A DNA stretch of 64,000 nt from Sordaria brevicollis. Lineage: Eukaryota > Ascomycota > Sordariomycetes > Sordariales > Sordariaceae. The stretch is from the NCBI GenBank assembly GCA_033439795.1, contig JAUTDP010000007.1, positions 62,001 to 126,000 of the forward strand, in the 5' to 3' direction. Under the pieces are notes generated by a model, which made no database searches, had not been told where the DNA came from, and worked only from the letters and a program-made list of their open reading frames with translations. Each line of letters begins with the position of its first letter. Within the stretch, counting starts at the first letter, position 1. The translations under genes were made by a program, and so were the position numbers. This document shows positions 33,718 to 44,867 of the stretch, one piece after another.

Positions 33718-34003
33718 TATTAAGGGATAGCGTTAATACTATTAAATATATAATAAAATATATATTATTGTACGAAGGAAGGGAAGGGAGAAGTATATAC
33801 GGAGGATTAAATATATAGGCGCGAGCCTATACCCTAATCCGTACGCACCTACGTAATATTGTACGTAATTATAGGTAACTAGATTTAGATTATGTCGAGC
33901 TATAGTATGCGTACTATGGTTGGGAATGGTCGCTAGGGATTTGGGCACCTATATAGGTGGTCAGTGCGTATACCGGGTATAGCACAGGTATAATCCTGTG
34001 ACA
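33718..34003 (-). repeat. Gypsy 5' LTR (right copy)
   Basis: It has the same 286-bp length as the left copy, starting TATTAAGGGATAGCG and ending CTGTGACA. It is followed by the duplication CTTTT at 34004-34008. Its left half is the more heavily mutated half. Confidence 0.92.
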
Positions 34004-34743
34004 CTTTTTTTAGGGTTTTTATTCTAATAAGTCTATTATTTAAAACGCTCCCAATTTTAATACAAAATAGATCTTCCGGAAGCCGGAAGAAAAATAAGAT
34101 AAAAATAAAATTAATTTAAAGGCTTATAGTATATATATTTTAAAAATAATAATTTAGGGGAGGATTTGGAAGGGGGGGAGGTCTTTTTTTATTATTATAA
34201 AAAGGAATCCGGATATAAAAAAGAATAAGTATATTATTTAAAATTATTTAAAAGTCCTTAAATAAGATTTATTTTTAAATTATATCCTAAATATTTTTTT
34301 TTAGTAAAATAACGTTTTTATTTATACTTTTATTAAAATTAAGGAGTAATTAGAGGAGTATAGGATTTAGATTATTTATTAGTTTACTTATAATTTAAAT
34401 TTCAACCCTATTAAATACATTTAAAAATAGATGAAGGAGATTTTAATAACGGATTACCTTAATTTTTCCAATTTAATTTTAAATAAGGCTAATATCCAAT
34501 TATTTTACTAAATTTTAAAGGAATATTGGGAAAGGGTACTTTAAACCTTAATCGACCGCTTAATAGAATTTATTCTTTATAGGCTGGAGGTAATTAGGAA
34601 AGTTAAAGGTTAGTATATAAAATATTGAAGCCCTAATTTAGGGGATTCTTGTAAATAGCTTTATTTTTTGGCTCGATTTTAATTAGTTGAAAAAAACGGC
34701 CTTGAAATCTAGGGTCTAATTAGCCATTTTCAGAAAGTGGGGT

Positions 34744-34762
34744 GTGCACACAGACTTTTGGT
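34744..34762 (-). repeat. Right terminal inverted repeat of the Tc1/mariner-type element
   Basis: This is an exact reverse complement of 25696-25714, and the composition returns to normal immediately to its right. Confidence 0.85.
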
Positions 34763-34766
34763 GCTA

Positions 34767-37477
34767 TGTTGTACTTTATTTACTGTCTACATCCGCTCGT
34801 TAATTCACCGCTCTCCAAGACCGCCCGCCACGAGGAAATGCAGAACCTGAGCTTTTGATGCACAACTCACCGTCTTTGTGTGAATATCTTCATCTCTCAG
34901 TTAGTTGACTTGCATCTGGTGCCCGACGCCCGATGTGCTTCCAGACTGCTACGCAAACCGCTTTTGCGACCGCTTTTCGACCGCATGAGGTCAACACCAA
35001 CAGTTCGTGATATTCGTGATATCTCCAACATTTGGTGCACAGCCTCAACACAAGTACACGACAACCACCACTATCAACAATCAACAATCAACAGAGCAAG
35101 CTCACCGTCATGTCGTGCCAGGAGGTCGGGTTGCGTTGAAGGCAGGTGCGTCTACCAACCGCCTGGGCGTCTGATTGCTATTTCTGGAAGGGAAAATCTA
35201 GACACACACACGGTGAATTCTATACGAACACACGGCTCAAAACTTAAAGCCGCCTTACCTTTTCAAAAAGAATCTTTTGGAATTGGTTAAAAGGTAATTA
35301 AATATAAAATAGTTATTTATTCCCTTCTAGGCTTTTTTCCGTGATTAAAAGGCTTCCGTTTGCGGTTTTCGCGGTACGTTGCATTCGTGACGTTCCAGAT
35401 TGCAACGTACTCTTCTTTCTTCCCATATCCCTGAAAACAATACACTTTAAATGTTAAAGAACGGGAAAAAAAACCTTACGCAGGTAAAACTATTTGAGAA
35501 TTTCTTAATTAAAACTTCCTTTTATTAAAATTGAGTTTCTTTATTGAAATTTTCATCTCGGAAAAGTTGGGGTGTGTGCGTGTAGAATTGACCGTGTGTG
35601 TGTCTAGAATTTCCCTTCTGGAATCTGGAGCATGAGTGAGCGCGCCTGGCGTTCTGGTGTACCGTAGTCCGTAGATAGCGTTAGTAGTTCGTGATGCCGC
35701 GCATCTCCATGCCGTGTCTCTCTTCAAAAATCCTTCCCGTCACCAGATAGGGACAAGATGGCGGCGGCACCAAAAAAGCCCATTCGAATATGTAGAAGGT
35801 TCGTCGAAGAAAAACATAACGAATGATCGAAAACAGACAATCCCGCATCACTAGCCGACTAGCCTCCCCCTTTTGGGCCTTTTCAGTGGTCACACCCGTT
35901 GCTGACTGCCGTTTGTGCAGGGCCAATGACAATTGGCATTCTCAAAAGAGAAGAGTGAAATCCATTGGCTGATGATGTGTTTTGAAGCCCTCTTCAAGCC
36001 ATTCTTCAAGCCTCTCGTTTTTACACAGGGGCCAGCCGCTGTGGAAAGAAGACTACAAGATATGGCACAGAATAATGGCAGCGGCGTGTGTGTGGTGACA
36101 CCATTGACGGTTGTGCAACACCCAGGGGCACTCATCAGATGGCACTGGGAGAGGGGGGCATTTCAGCCACAAATCTTTGGACGTACCTGGTGAAGAAAGA
36201 GGACGGATACTCCAAATCGTCAGGGTCCTCTTTGCGGCAGCGGTCTGTCCATGTCAGTCATGTCTGTCGCTTGTGCGCTTACAATGTGCGATGGATGTCA
36301 TCCATTTTGCATCCCAGCATGAGTGGTGCAGCCATGATACCTCTAGGTATGCTTCCAAGAAAAGCCCATCACACCTCCACACACGGGGCAACACATCTGT
36401 TTTCGGTCAGTCTGTCAGGCAGTTCGTAAAAAGGCTTCGGCTTGTCAATCAATGTCGTACAACCGTCCAGTGCCGAAGACGTGAAGCAGTCATCCCGTGT
36501 TCATCTTGACGCGGCATGTTGTTGCCCTTGCAGGTAGGCAGGCACATCAGGTAGTTGCACACCACCACGCTGTTGAAGTGGTGGTCCAGAACCTTTCTTT
36601 ACCTTGATGAGGTAGGTACCTCTACAGATGAACGCCTCTTTACGCAGATAAGCGATGGCGGCCAATCTCGATATGGATCGCGCCAATGAGAAGCAATCTA
36701 TTTCCAGCTAGGAAAATCGGACGATTTTGCCTTTCTCGGGGCGGGGGGGTTGATAGTGTCGTCTCGTGAGGCTGTTGCGTTGGGTGAAGGCTGGATGGTA
36801 TAGTGAGGACTGAGTGTTAAGCGAGAAGTGAGGATGCAACTGAATGACCTCAGTTTGATGATGTGTCGGTGCTTCGGTGCCGACGGTGTTGAAGAGCTGT
36901 CCTGCTGTGGGTAAGGCGGGTTGTTGGTTGAGTTAGGATGTGATTCCCGTCAAGCTTTTCCCCAGTCTTGTCAAGTAAAAGTTGACAAGTTCCTGCATTT
37001 TCAGGGTCTGAACCAAGCAGATTTCGCGCCTTGCGAAGGAAAGCGTAAAGCTTGATGCAGGGAGGACAAGGTTCGCTCATGCCTGCCCTGTCCCTGACCT
37101 CCTTCCTGGCAGTCTGGCAGTCTGGCTAGGCAGAGAGACGGAAGGAGCAGCGTTGGCGATAGTGAGAGCCTTGGCGACATCTTGTTCTCATCGGCCGGGG
37201 CAGGCACGTCTAACGGCTGGGTTGGTGACGACTGACAACCTCCATCATCATGACCCAGTGACCACAGGCAGTCTACTTCGCCTCGCAATACTTAAGCGCG
37301 CAAGCGCTCATGATGGGTGTAATATATCAAAGCAATATCCGATGCTGACTTTTCTGGGGGTGACAGTGAGGATCTGTACCAGCCTTTGGACTGGAGAAAA
37401 CCTCCGCACACACTAAGGAATTCTACGTATACTCTAAGACCCATAATGACAATTGACATATAAACTTGGCAGTTTTG
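34767..37477. other. Spacer of normal composition between islands 1 and 2
   Basis: About 2.7 kb of non-RIPed sequence. Apart from the inverted-repeat unit at 35184-35622, I see only short ORFs (the longest is 136 codons, at 34880-35290, partly inside that unit). There is no supported gene. Confidence 0.5.
35184..35622. mobile_element. MITE-like unit with ~50-bp imperfect inverted ends
   Basis: The left end (35184-35233) and the reverse complement of the right end (35572-35622) share CTAGACACACACACGGT, then AATTCTA and CACACAC segments, plus an outer GAAGGGAAA motif, at roughly 85-90% identity. The ~440-bp unit has no coding capacity. A second, internal inverted pair, GTACGTTGCA and TGCAACGTAC, lies at ~35380-35412. 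I could not fix a target duplication. Confidence 0.55.
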
Positions 37478-40400
37478 TATAGTAAAATCGGGTTTTCTCA
37501 TATTATTTATCATCCCTACAAGCTCGTAATAATTCCATAATATTATAACATAAAATTATAATATCTACAATTACACTTACCCGCTATATATACTATTTTA
37601 AACTCTAAAAACCTCTTCTTCTATTTATTATTTATTTATATTAAAATTTCTACTTATTAAATAGAATAGGATTTAATCTATTTCTTAATAAGTATAATTA
37701 AATTTATTATAAATCTTTATTACTTAGCGCATTTTTTAACGTATCTTTCTCCTCTTATATAATACCTTCTAAATTTTATCCAAAAACCTTATACTTCCTC
37801 TTTTTATAACGATCGTAACGGTTTATCTAATTACAATTAATTATAGTAACGTAATTAATTTTATTATTAAAGAACTTTATTATATTCTTCCTAATAATAT
37901 AGGGCAAAAGAAGGCTAAACTCCTATTTAATAATAAACCATTTATAAAGTTTATAGCGCGTTTTATATTATTATACTAAATAGCCTTCCTCCTTAAATAA
38001 TATATTATATAATAATTCGCTATAAATAAAATCGTTAATAAACGGGTCCTTATATACCTATTTAATTACCCGCTAACGAATTTCCTCTTCTAATTATAAT
38101 TTAATTTACTATTCCTCTTCTATAAGTAATTTAGGTTCGTATTCGTCCTCCCTTATATTTAAATAAAAATCGTTTTTATTAAATTAATCGTTAATAATAT
38201 AATAAAAAACGTCAAACCCAAAATAATTATACTAAAATTATATTACCGATTCGAATTTTATTAATAAGAAGGGGCTTATAAGAAGGGGGATAAATAATAA
38301 CGAAAGTAATCGAATTAAGGAAAGAAAGGGTAATCGAATTAAATTAAATAAATTCGAGGGTAAATTAGGAAATTCAATTTTAATCCGCGGTTAAATAAAA
38401 ATAAAAAGGCTCTATATTAAACCGATATATATAAAAATAATATTCTATATATTATTATTATCCTTTTCCCCTCCTTTTTCCCTCCTCCTCTTTTACTTCG
38501 CCTATTTCCTGTTCTTTTTACCCAATTACTTTATAATAATATTTACTATAGTATCTTTAATATTTAAAACCTCGAAATTAAAATTAGTAAACTCCTATTA
38601 AAAATAATAGCGGCGAATAAATATTAAAATAGGAACCGTATTTTTCGATTTACTGTAGGGACCAAGCGGTTTAATACGTAATTAAACCTAATTAAGCTAA
38701 TTAAGCTAATTAAACTAATTAAACTAATTACTCTAAGTAATTTAAATCTACTAAGTACGAATACGTATAGTAACTCTAATAATTCGACCGTACTAGGGAG
38801 GCTCTCTAAACCTATTTTAAAGGGAATAATAGGAAGCATTCTAAAAAGCACGCTAGCTATACTAATTACACTAAATAATCTAAATAGTCTAAGTAATTTA
38901 AATAGTCTAAGTAATTTAGGGAATACTCTAGCTAATTTAAATAATTAAAGGAATACTCTAAAGAAATCGTATTATAATCGGTTCGTAACCAAAAGGTCTA
39001 TTAATATTACGTAGACGACCCTTAAATATACTTTTAACCGTAAATTAAATCTAAAAGTAAATATCGACCGCATCCTATATAAAGAATTAATATAGGATTC
39101 TATCGAGAAAAATAAATTATATAATTTATTTAAAATTAATATAAAAATTAGAAAAAGTAATACGCATCCCTATCGATAAACGTAACCTCATCTATTTATA
39201 AACGTACCTCTAACTTATACGCGTAAAATAGATTATATTACTTCTTAAACCGATTAAAATATAAAAGTAATAATTTACCCTAATATAAAATCCCCCCTCT
39301 CCTACCCGCTAATATTAATAATACTTTATAATATTCGTATTTTAATAAATTAAACGCCTATAAAATAATCGCCAACGGGGAAGAGCCTAACTATTTACGA
39401 CCAACCTATAATATATATACCTTCGAAGCGGATTTAATATATTTCTCTTTATATTAATTATAACGGGTAGCGATATATTAAAAGGAAACTTTAAATATAT
39501 TAATAAAATTATTACGATTAAAAAATTTATATAATTTAATAAATAAATTATTAAATTCGTTAAGCGATATAATAATTTAATTATAATTAAAATTTTTACT
39601 AATATAATAAATAGCCTAATCCTCTTTAATAGGGAAGAATTCCTTCTCGAAATAAATAATAATAATTTCTTAAAATCCTTTAAATTACTACTTAAAACGT
39701 ACCTATATTTTATTAAAAGTATTAATACTAAAGGAATAAATTATATACTATTATATAAAAAATAGCGTAAACTATATATTAATAACCTTACGAAGGATAA
39801 TAAGGAAACTAATTCTAATCCTCGTAACGGTATAAACCCTCTTATATAAACGAATAAAATATTAACAATTAATTTCATTATCTTTATCGAATATTAAATC
39901 ATTTTCGTTAAATTCCCCCTCCTTATTATTATTATTTAATTAATCGATTTCGTCGTCGCTAATATTATCTTTATTATTATTATTCGAATCCTTATTTCTT
40001 AACGAAATAAAACGGTTAGTAGAACGGCTACTATCCTCCTCCTTATTATTATTATTTTCCTTAATAAGGGGGTACTTCTAAAGCTTTTTAATATTTTTAA
40101 TAATGTTATAATTAATATATTAAATATATTATTAAAGGGTTATATCGGGTAGCCCTATTCGAAACGCGCTAATAAATATATTATCCCTATTAATAATAAT
40201 AATAAAGGGTTATCGAATATCGAAAATTATTATAGCCGTACGGATTTAATTAATAAAGTAAGTAAAACCTTTATTCTTTTCGTTATCAAATAATATTTAA
40301 AATATAAATATAGAAATCTTTTCGTATATAATAATCATTCCCTATATTATAAAGAAATGATAATTATTAATCTTATATATAATATTAATAGCGAAAATAA

Positions 40401-41498
40401 ATGGATTATATAATTATATTTTATATTAGGAATCTAACATCTAAAATACGTTAAAAAATATAATTTCTTTAATATTAAACTAATTTTTATAATCGTATAT
40501 AACGTCGCGGTCTAAATCCAACGACTGTACGAAATTTTAAATATCGTAGTAATTTTCTCAATTAGCGTTTTTAACCCGTATACGTATATTATTAAAGTCC
40601 TTATACGTAAAGGGGATATTAGGAAATTAGTCCTTAATAATAATATATATCGACCGTACGGTTAATTCCTTCCTCTTTAAGAGATTTTCGATAAAACTCT
40701 ACGATTTTAAGTATAGTATTAATACTTTCTTTCGAAAAAATAGATAATTATTAAAATATTATAAAAGTAAATATCCTTTATAATAAGGATTATTAATTCT
40801 AATTACCTATTTCTACCCTACGCGAATTTGCCTAATTACAATTATACGGAAGGGATATTTATTAACGTATTTATTAATAATCGAAAATCGCTAAATATTA
40901 GGATTATCTTTATAATAATCCTTATAGGGGGTATAATTATATTAATAAATATATCGATATAATTTATTATATATAGGATATAGGACGTTACACGTTGGGT
41001 ATTTATTACTACGTTAAATTACAATACTAAAGTAACGCCGCTAATAAAGTTCTACTATAGCGCGGCGTACTATAACGATATTATCTTAGGGGGTAAGGGA
41101 ATAAATAGCATCGTTAAAAAGGATGCGCTAACCCTTATAAAAGAAAGAAGTAATATTAACGAACGTTATATTTATATCGATAAAACCATTACGCTAACGA
41201 ACGTAAATTAATATTTATAATTAATAACCTATTAATAGAAATTAATAACTAAAGTAATTAATAATATACCGTAGAAGGGTAGCGCGTTTAGCTAATAAAG
41301 TAGGGTAATATTATAGGGTAATATTATAGAATAATATTATATTATTTAATTTAATAATACGACTAGGAAATTTTTTAAAAGCGCTAAGTTGAACATATTC
41401 GAAATTTTCCAGAACGCTACACTAGCCATTAAAATAATACGCAATAATTCATGCATAATACTAGGGTATTTTCACGGGTAAAAGTAGGTTTTACTATA
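37478..41498. mobile_element. RIP-degraded 4.0-kb island bounded by short inverted repeats, class unknown
   Basis: Composition changes abruptly at both edges, and each edge carries TATAGTAAAA in inverted orientation (37478-37487 and 41489-41498). Weaker similarity continues inward (a TTTT block eight bases further in). A TA at each edge could be a target duplication. CpA and TpG are almost absent, and stops fill all frames. I looked for Gypsy, Copia and Tc1 motifs and found none I could defend. Confidence 0.55.
38680..38950. repeat. Degenerate tandem repeats inside island 2
   Basis: Ten-base units such as CTAATTAAAC and CTAATTAAGC at 38688-38730 are followed near 38860-38945 by related units of the type CTAAGTAATTTAAATAGT. 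Confidence 0.65.
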
Positions 41499-42212
41499 TC
41501 GAGTATCATGGCCCGCCATAATCTATCAAAGCGCCTATCAGAATGGGTCTTAGAGTATAAGTAGAATTGTTTGGAGTGTGCGGAGGTTTTCTCTTGGACT
41601 GTTCTGGGTGATAATCGACACCGGGGGAGACTGGACGGTCAAAATGATAGCGAACAGCTGGAGTTTTGGGAAAGAACGGCAGAACGGGTTGCGCTGTTGC
41701 CGGCTGATCCTCCTCTCCAAACGCATTACCGTGCCGAAAACGCAACGTCTCGGTACCGGGCCGTGTGCGAAACTGTTCCTTCCGCCCCGTGATAACCGCA
41801 CGTCAGCACTCAGGCTGCACCCACTGCACTTAACGTCAGGTACCAATTGATTCTTGACACTCTGACCTTCCCTTTTCGGTCATATTGACTGGACGGAATG
41901 GTCACTCACTTCATCACGACTTCCTCAAAGAAAGCGAAAGTGGTGGTTTTTGCGTCCTTCTTTCCCTCAAATTGTCGCCATGTTCAAAGTCTTCCTTCCT
42001 CTTCCGTTCCTTGTGTTCCGTTCCTGCCATGACAGATAGACGGCCCGAGATTTGACAGGAAAGAAGAAAGCAGGAACGGCCCAGACTAGAAGGCGCCTCT
42101 TGCGCGCGTCCGGGCATCTCTCTCTCTGGCTTCCGGCGTCCGGCGACCCCCCCTCGGAAGTTTTTTCTTATAATAAACCCTAACCCCCACTTATGCTGCA
42201 TAATGAAATATA
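41499..42212. other. 0.7-kb spacer of normal composition between islands 2 and 3
   Basis: Non-RIPed sequence with short overlapping ORFs of fewer than 105 codons. It has CT-rich stretches, and I see no gene. Confidence 0.5.
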
Positions 42213-42598
42213 GTACCAGGTACATCTATCTAATTTACTTTTATAAATGTATATAATAATAGGGTCTATCTATAAATTACCAAATCTAATTTATATATTA
42301 GAAAGCTCGTACTATATTTCGGCTTCCGATAATAATAATATTTTATTAAAATCTTAATAAGATTTAAATAATATTTTATTAAAGTATTAATAATACCGTA
42401 TTTATATTTAATTAAGGGTATAAAATAAGTATTCTTATATTTAATTTAATTTTATAAAATAATTAAGCTTTTAAAATATTATTTTAATATCCGTAAAATA
42501 TTTGTAAAGAGTTTATATATATTTTATAAAAATAAGCATCTTTAACCTTTTAAATATATATATAATTATAGGCTCTAATTTCCGGTTTATAATAATGT

Positions 42599-42690
42599 AA
42601 AGCCTTTATAAAGCTTTTATAAAGCTTTTACAAAGCCTTTACAAAGCCTTTACAAAGCCTTTACAAAGTTTTTATATAGCTTTTATATAA
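42599..42690. repeat. Tandem array of 11-bp AAGCCTTTACA-type units
   Basis: About eight units (AAGCCTTTATA, AAGCTTTTATA, AAGCCTTTACA) run in direct tandem just inside the left end of island 3. Confidence 0.8.
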
Positions 42691-44766
42691 TTATTATAGA
42701 GTTTAAATTAAAGTATTATATAGGAAAGTCTAAAGTATTATAAAAAAAATTCCGAAGCTTTATAAAATAGTATTTAAAGTTATATAAAATAATCTTTAAA
42801 ATTTTAATATATTTCTTATATTCTATATTCCTTCTTTATTTTCGAATTTACTTTCGTTTAAAGTTTTATAAATTCTTACTTAATTATTATAGGGGATTTA
42901 AGTACGGTTTTACTCTTTTACTTTTTTTAATCCAAAATTTATTCGAGAATTAATTATATTTTTATTATTTAATATAATTAGAAATTATCCTTTTAGGGCT
43001 TTTCGCTAAGAATTAGAATAATTATAAAAGTTTAATTCTATTCGGGCTTAACGATTTTAATAATGTAAATTTCGATATTATTTAATAAATCGATAAAATA
43101 ATAGTTAAAGAAGAGGAAGAATTCGAAAATTCTTTAAAAATATTCGGCGACTAATTTTTCAATACTAATAATATACCTCCTTATAAATTTCCTTCTAATA
43201 AAGATATCGACCCTATATTTTTAAACGAAATTTATTTCTATTCTTATACTTTTTTTAACCCCAATCCTAGAAATAAACGTTATTAATTTATAGTCGAATA
43301 AATTAAGAAATATTATAATTTTCCTAATTATTTAAAGGATTTTTCTCCGAACGGGGGAGGAACCGCGTACGTATATTAAATAAAAGGATTTAATTTTAAG
43401 AAAATTTATTACTAATATAATTAAATTTATTACTTTTTCCTTATTTTTATATTAATTAACTCTTATTAAAATTTTAATAATAAATTATATAGTATTAAGA
43501 ATCCGGCTATTTAAAAAACGAATATAGCGATATTAAGGTATTTACTTTTAATATAGTTACGTTCGATCGAATTAAAAAATATTATATTAACGTTAAAATT
43601 TATTCGTATTTAAATCCCTAAATTATATAAATAATTTAGAAATAAAATTTTACTAAATTTATTTTATAATTATAATACAATATTCGTATTAAATTAAATT
43701 CGAAGAAGTTTAAAAGGGTTAAGGATCCTAAATAGTAATTAATTTATTAATTTTATAATATTATTCGTAATTTCTAAAATAAGGAAGTATAAAAATATAA
43801 ATATAAAGGGTAAATAAATATTTGCCGATTTATAATATTATTAAAATTTATAAATTTATCCTCTTTATTACGTATTAATTATTTAATTTAACTTTTCTCT
43901 TATTTAAATTAGCCGAATAGAAAGTAGGTATTAATAATATACTATTAAATATATAAATTAAAAAAAGGTCGGTAATAGATCGAATAAATACCTTTAAATA
44001 TATAATAAGAATTAAAATTAATATCCGTATTAGCTTTTAATAATAATAGCCTTCTATTAATATTTCGATTATTAAATACCTATTATTAAAAATTTTAATT
44101 ATAATACGAGAATTGAGGATTTCTACGCGGGTAGTTTTTAAAAGATTTAGAAGTGTGGAGTATATAGTAAATATTTATTTTTTTTTCCCTTTCCTTTAAT
44201 TCGCTATTATTATACTTTTATTATAATTTTATTAAAAATTTATAAAGAGTTTCCTAATATATATATTCGTTTAAGTATAAAATATCTTTTCGATTCCGAA
44301 ATTATAAACGTTGAGCCTAATTTATACCCCGTCTAATTCGAAATCTTTACGTCCAAAAATAATAAGAAGGTTCCTTTCGTTATTTTAATTATATATAGTT
44401 ATTATATATATTACCCTCTTATTAAAAATAAAATTCTAGGAATTATTCGGAAAGAATTCTTTAAGCGGATTTTATTTATTAACGATCCAAATTTTACGAT
44501 TAATAAGATTTAATTCTTCCTTCTCCGTAGATTATTTTTAATTAAATTTATTAGCGAAATTGTATATTTACTTTATAATATAAAATTTTTATCGGTCTTA
44601 AAACGTTTATTCATTCGATAAATTCGCGAAGGTATTTACTAATAATAATTATATAACTTATTATTTTAAACGGGCTAAATTTATTAATTATCTAATTAAT
44701 TTTAATAAAGTAGCGTTTAAAATATATTAGAGAGGGGAATAGAATAAGAAGGATCGTATAAATTCC

Positions 44767-44867
44767 TAACCCTTTCTAAACCCTTTTCCAACCTTTTCTA
44801 AACCCTTTTCCAACCCTTTCCAAACCTTTTTAAAACCCTTTTCTAACCCTTTCTAAACCCTTTCTAT
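44767..44867. repeat. Tandem array of ~11-bp AACCCTTTTCT-type units
   Basis: Nine or so imperfect units with a strong strand bias (pyrimidine on the plus strand). Confidence 0.8.

Larger units (their letters stand above)
26323..34003 (-). mobile_element. Ty3/Gypsy LTR retrotransposon, complete but RIP-inactivated
   Basis: The element is 7,681 bp with two 286-bp LTRs, flanked by the 5-bp target duplication CTTTT (26318-26322 and 34004-34008). It lies on the minus strand. The 5' LTR is at 33718-34003. The gag zinc knuckle is near 31.9 kb, reverse transcriptase near 29.45 kb, integrase at 27.8-28.1 kb, and a polypurine tract sits next to the 3' LTR at 26323-26608. Reverse transcriptase before integrase is the Gypsy order. 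LTR edges are TG...CA in origin; the TG has become TA. The LTR differences I compared are transitions, as RIP predicts. It sits inside the Tc1/mariner-type element and is therefore the younger insertion. Confidence 0.92.
25799..34628 (+). pseudogene. Tc1/mariner transposase remnant, in two pieces
   Basis: The left piece (25799-26317) opens with ATG and reads NKATRITIYSFIIVGHSYTA, an HTH-like start, then a basic GRLKK-type segment, with several in-frame stops. The right piece (34009-34628) ends in IDRLIEFILYRLEVIRKVKG, stop, YIKY. This matches the typical fungal ending in which KGWYTKY follows, with TGG (Trp) changed to TAG. NFNPIKYI at ~34400 corresponds to the DLNPIEH region that carries the last catalytic acid, with Asp changed to Asn. 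The pieces flank the Gypsy element. Their frames differ by one or two bases, possibly from the long T run near 26291-26306. It is inactive. Confidence 0.65.
25689..34764 (+). mobile_element. RIP-degraded Tc1/mariner-type DNA transposon, split by a Gypsy insertion
   Basis: Both ends carry the 19-bp sequence ACCAAAAGTCTGTGTGCAC in inverted orientation (25696-25714 and 34744-34762, perfect). Degenerate matches continue outside and inside. TA dinucleotides lie close to each outer edge, as expected for this class, but the exact ends are uncertain by a few bases. Removing the Gypsy element leaves about 1.39 kb. That remainder encodes N- and C-terminal pieces of a Tc1/mariner transposase. A+T content is very high and CpA/TpG almost absent inside. 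Confidence 0.75.

Noticed and set aside
42172..42185. CCCTAA close to the left edge of island 3 as a telomere-type repeat
   Set aside because: Only a single unit is present; there is no tandem TTAGGG array.
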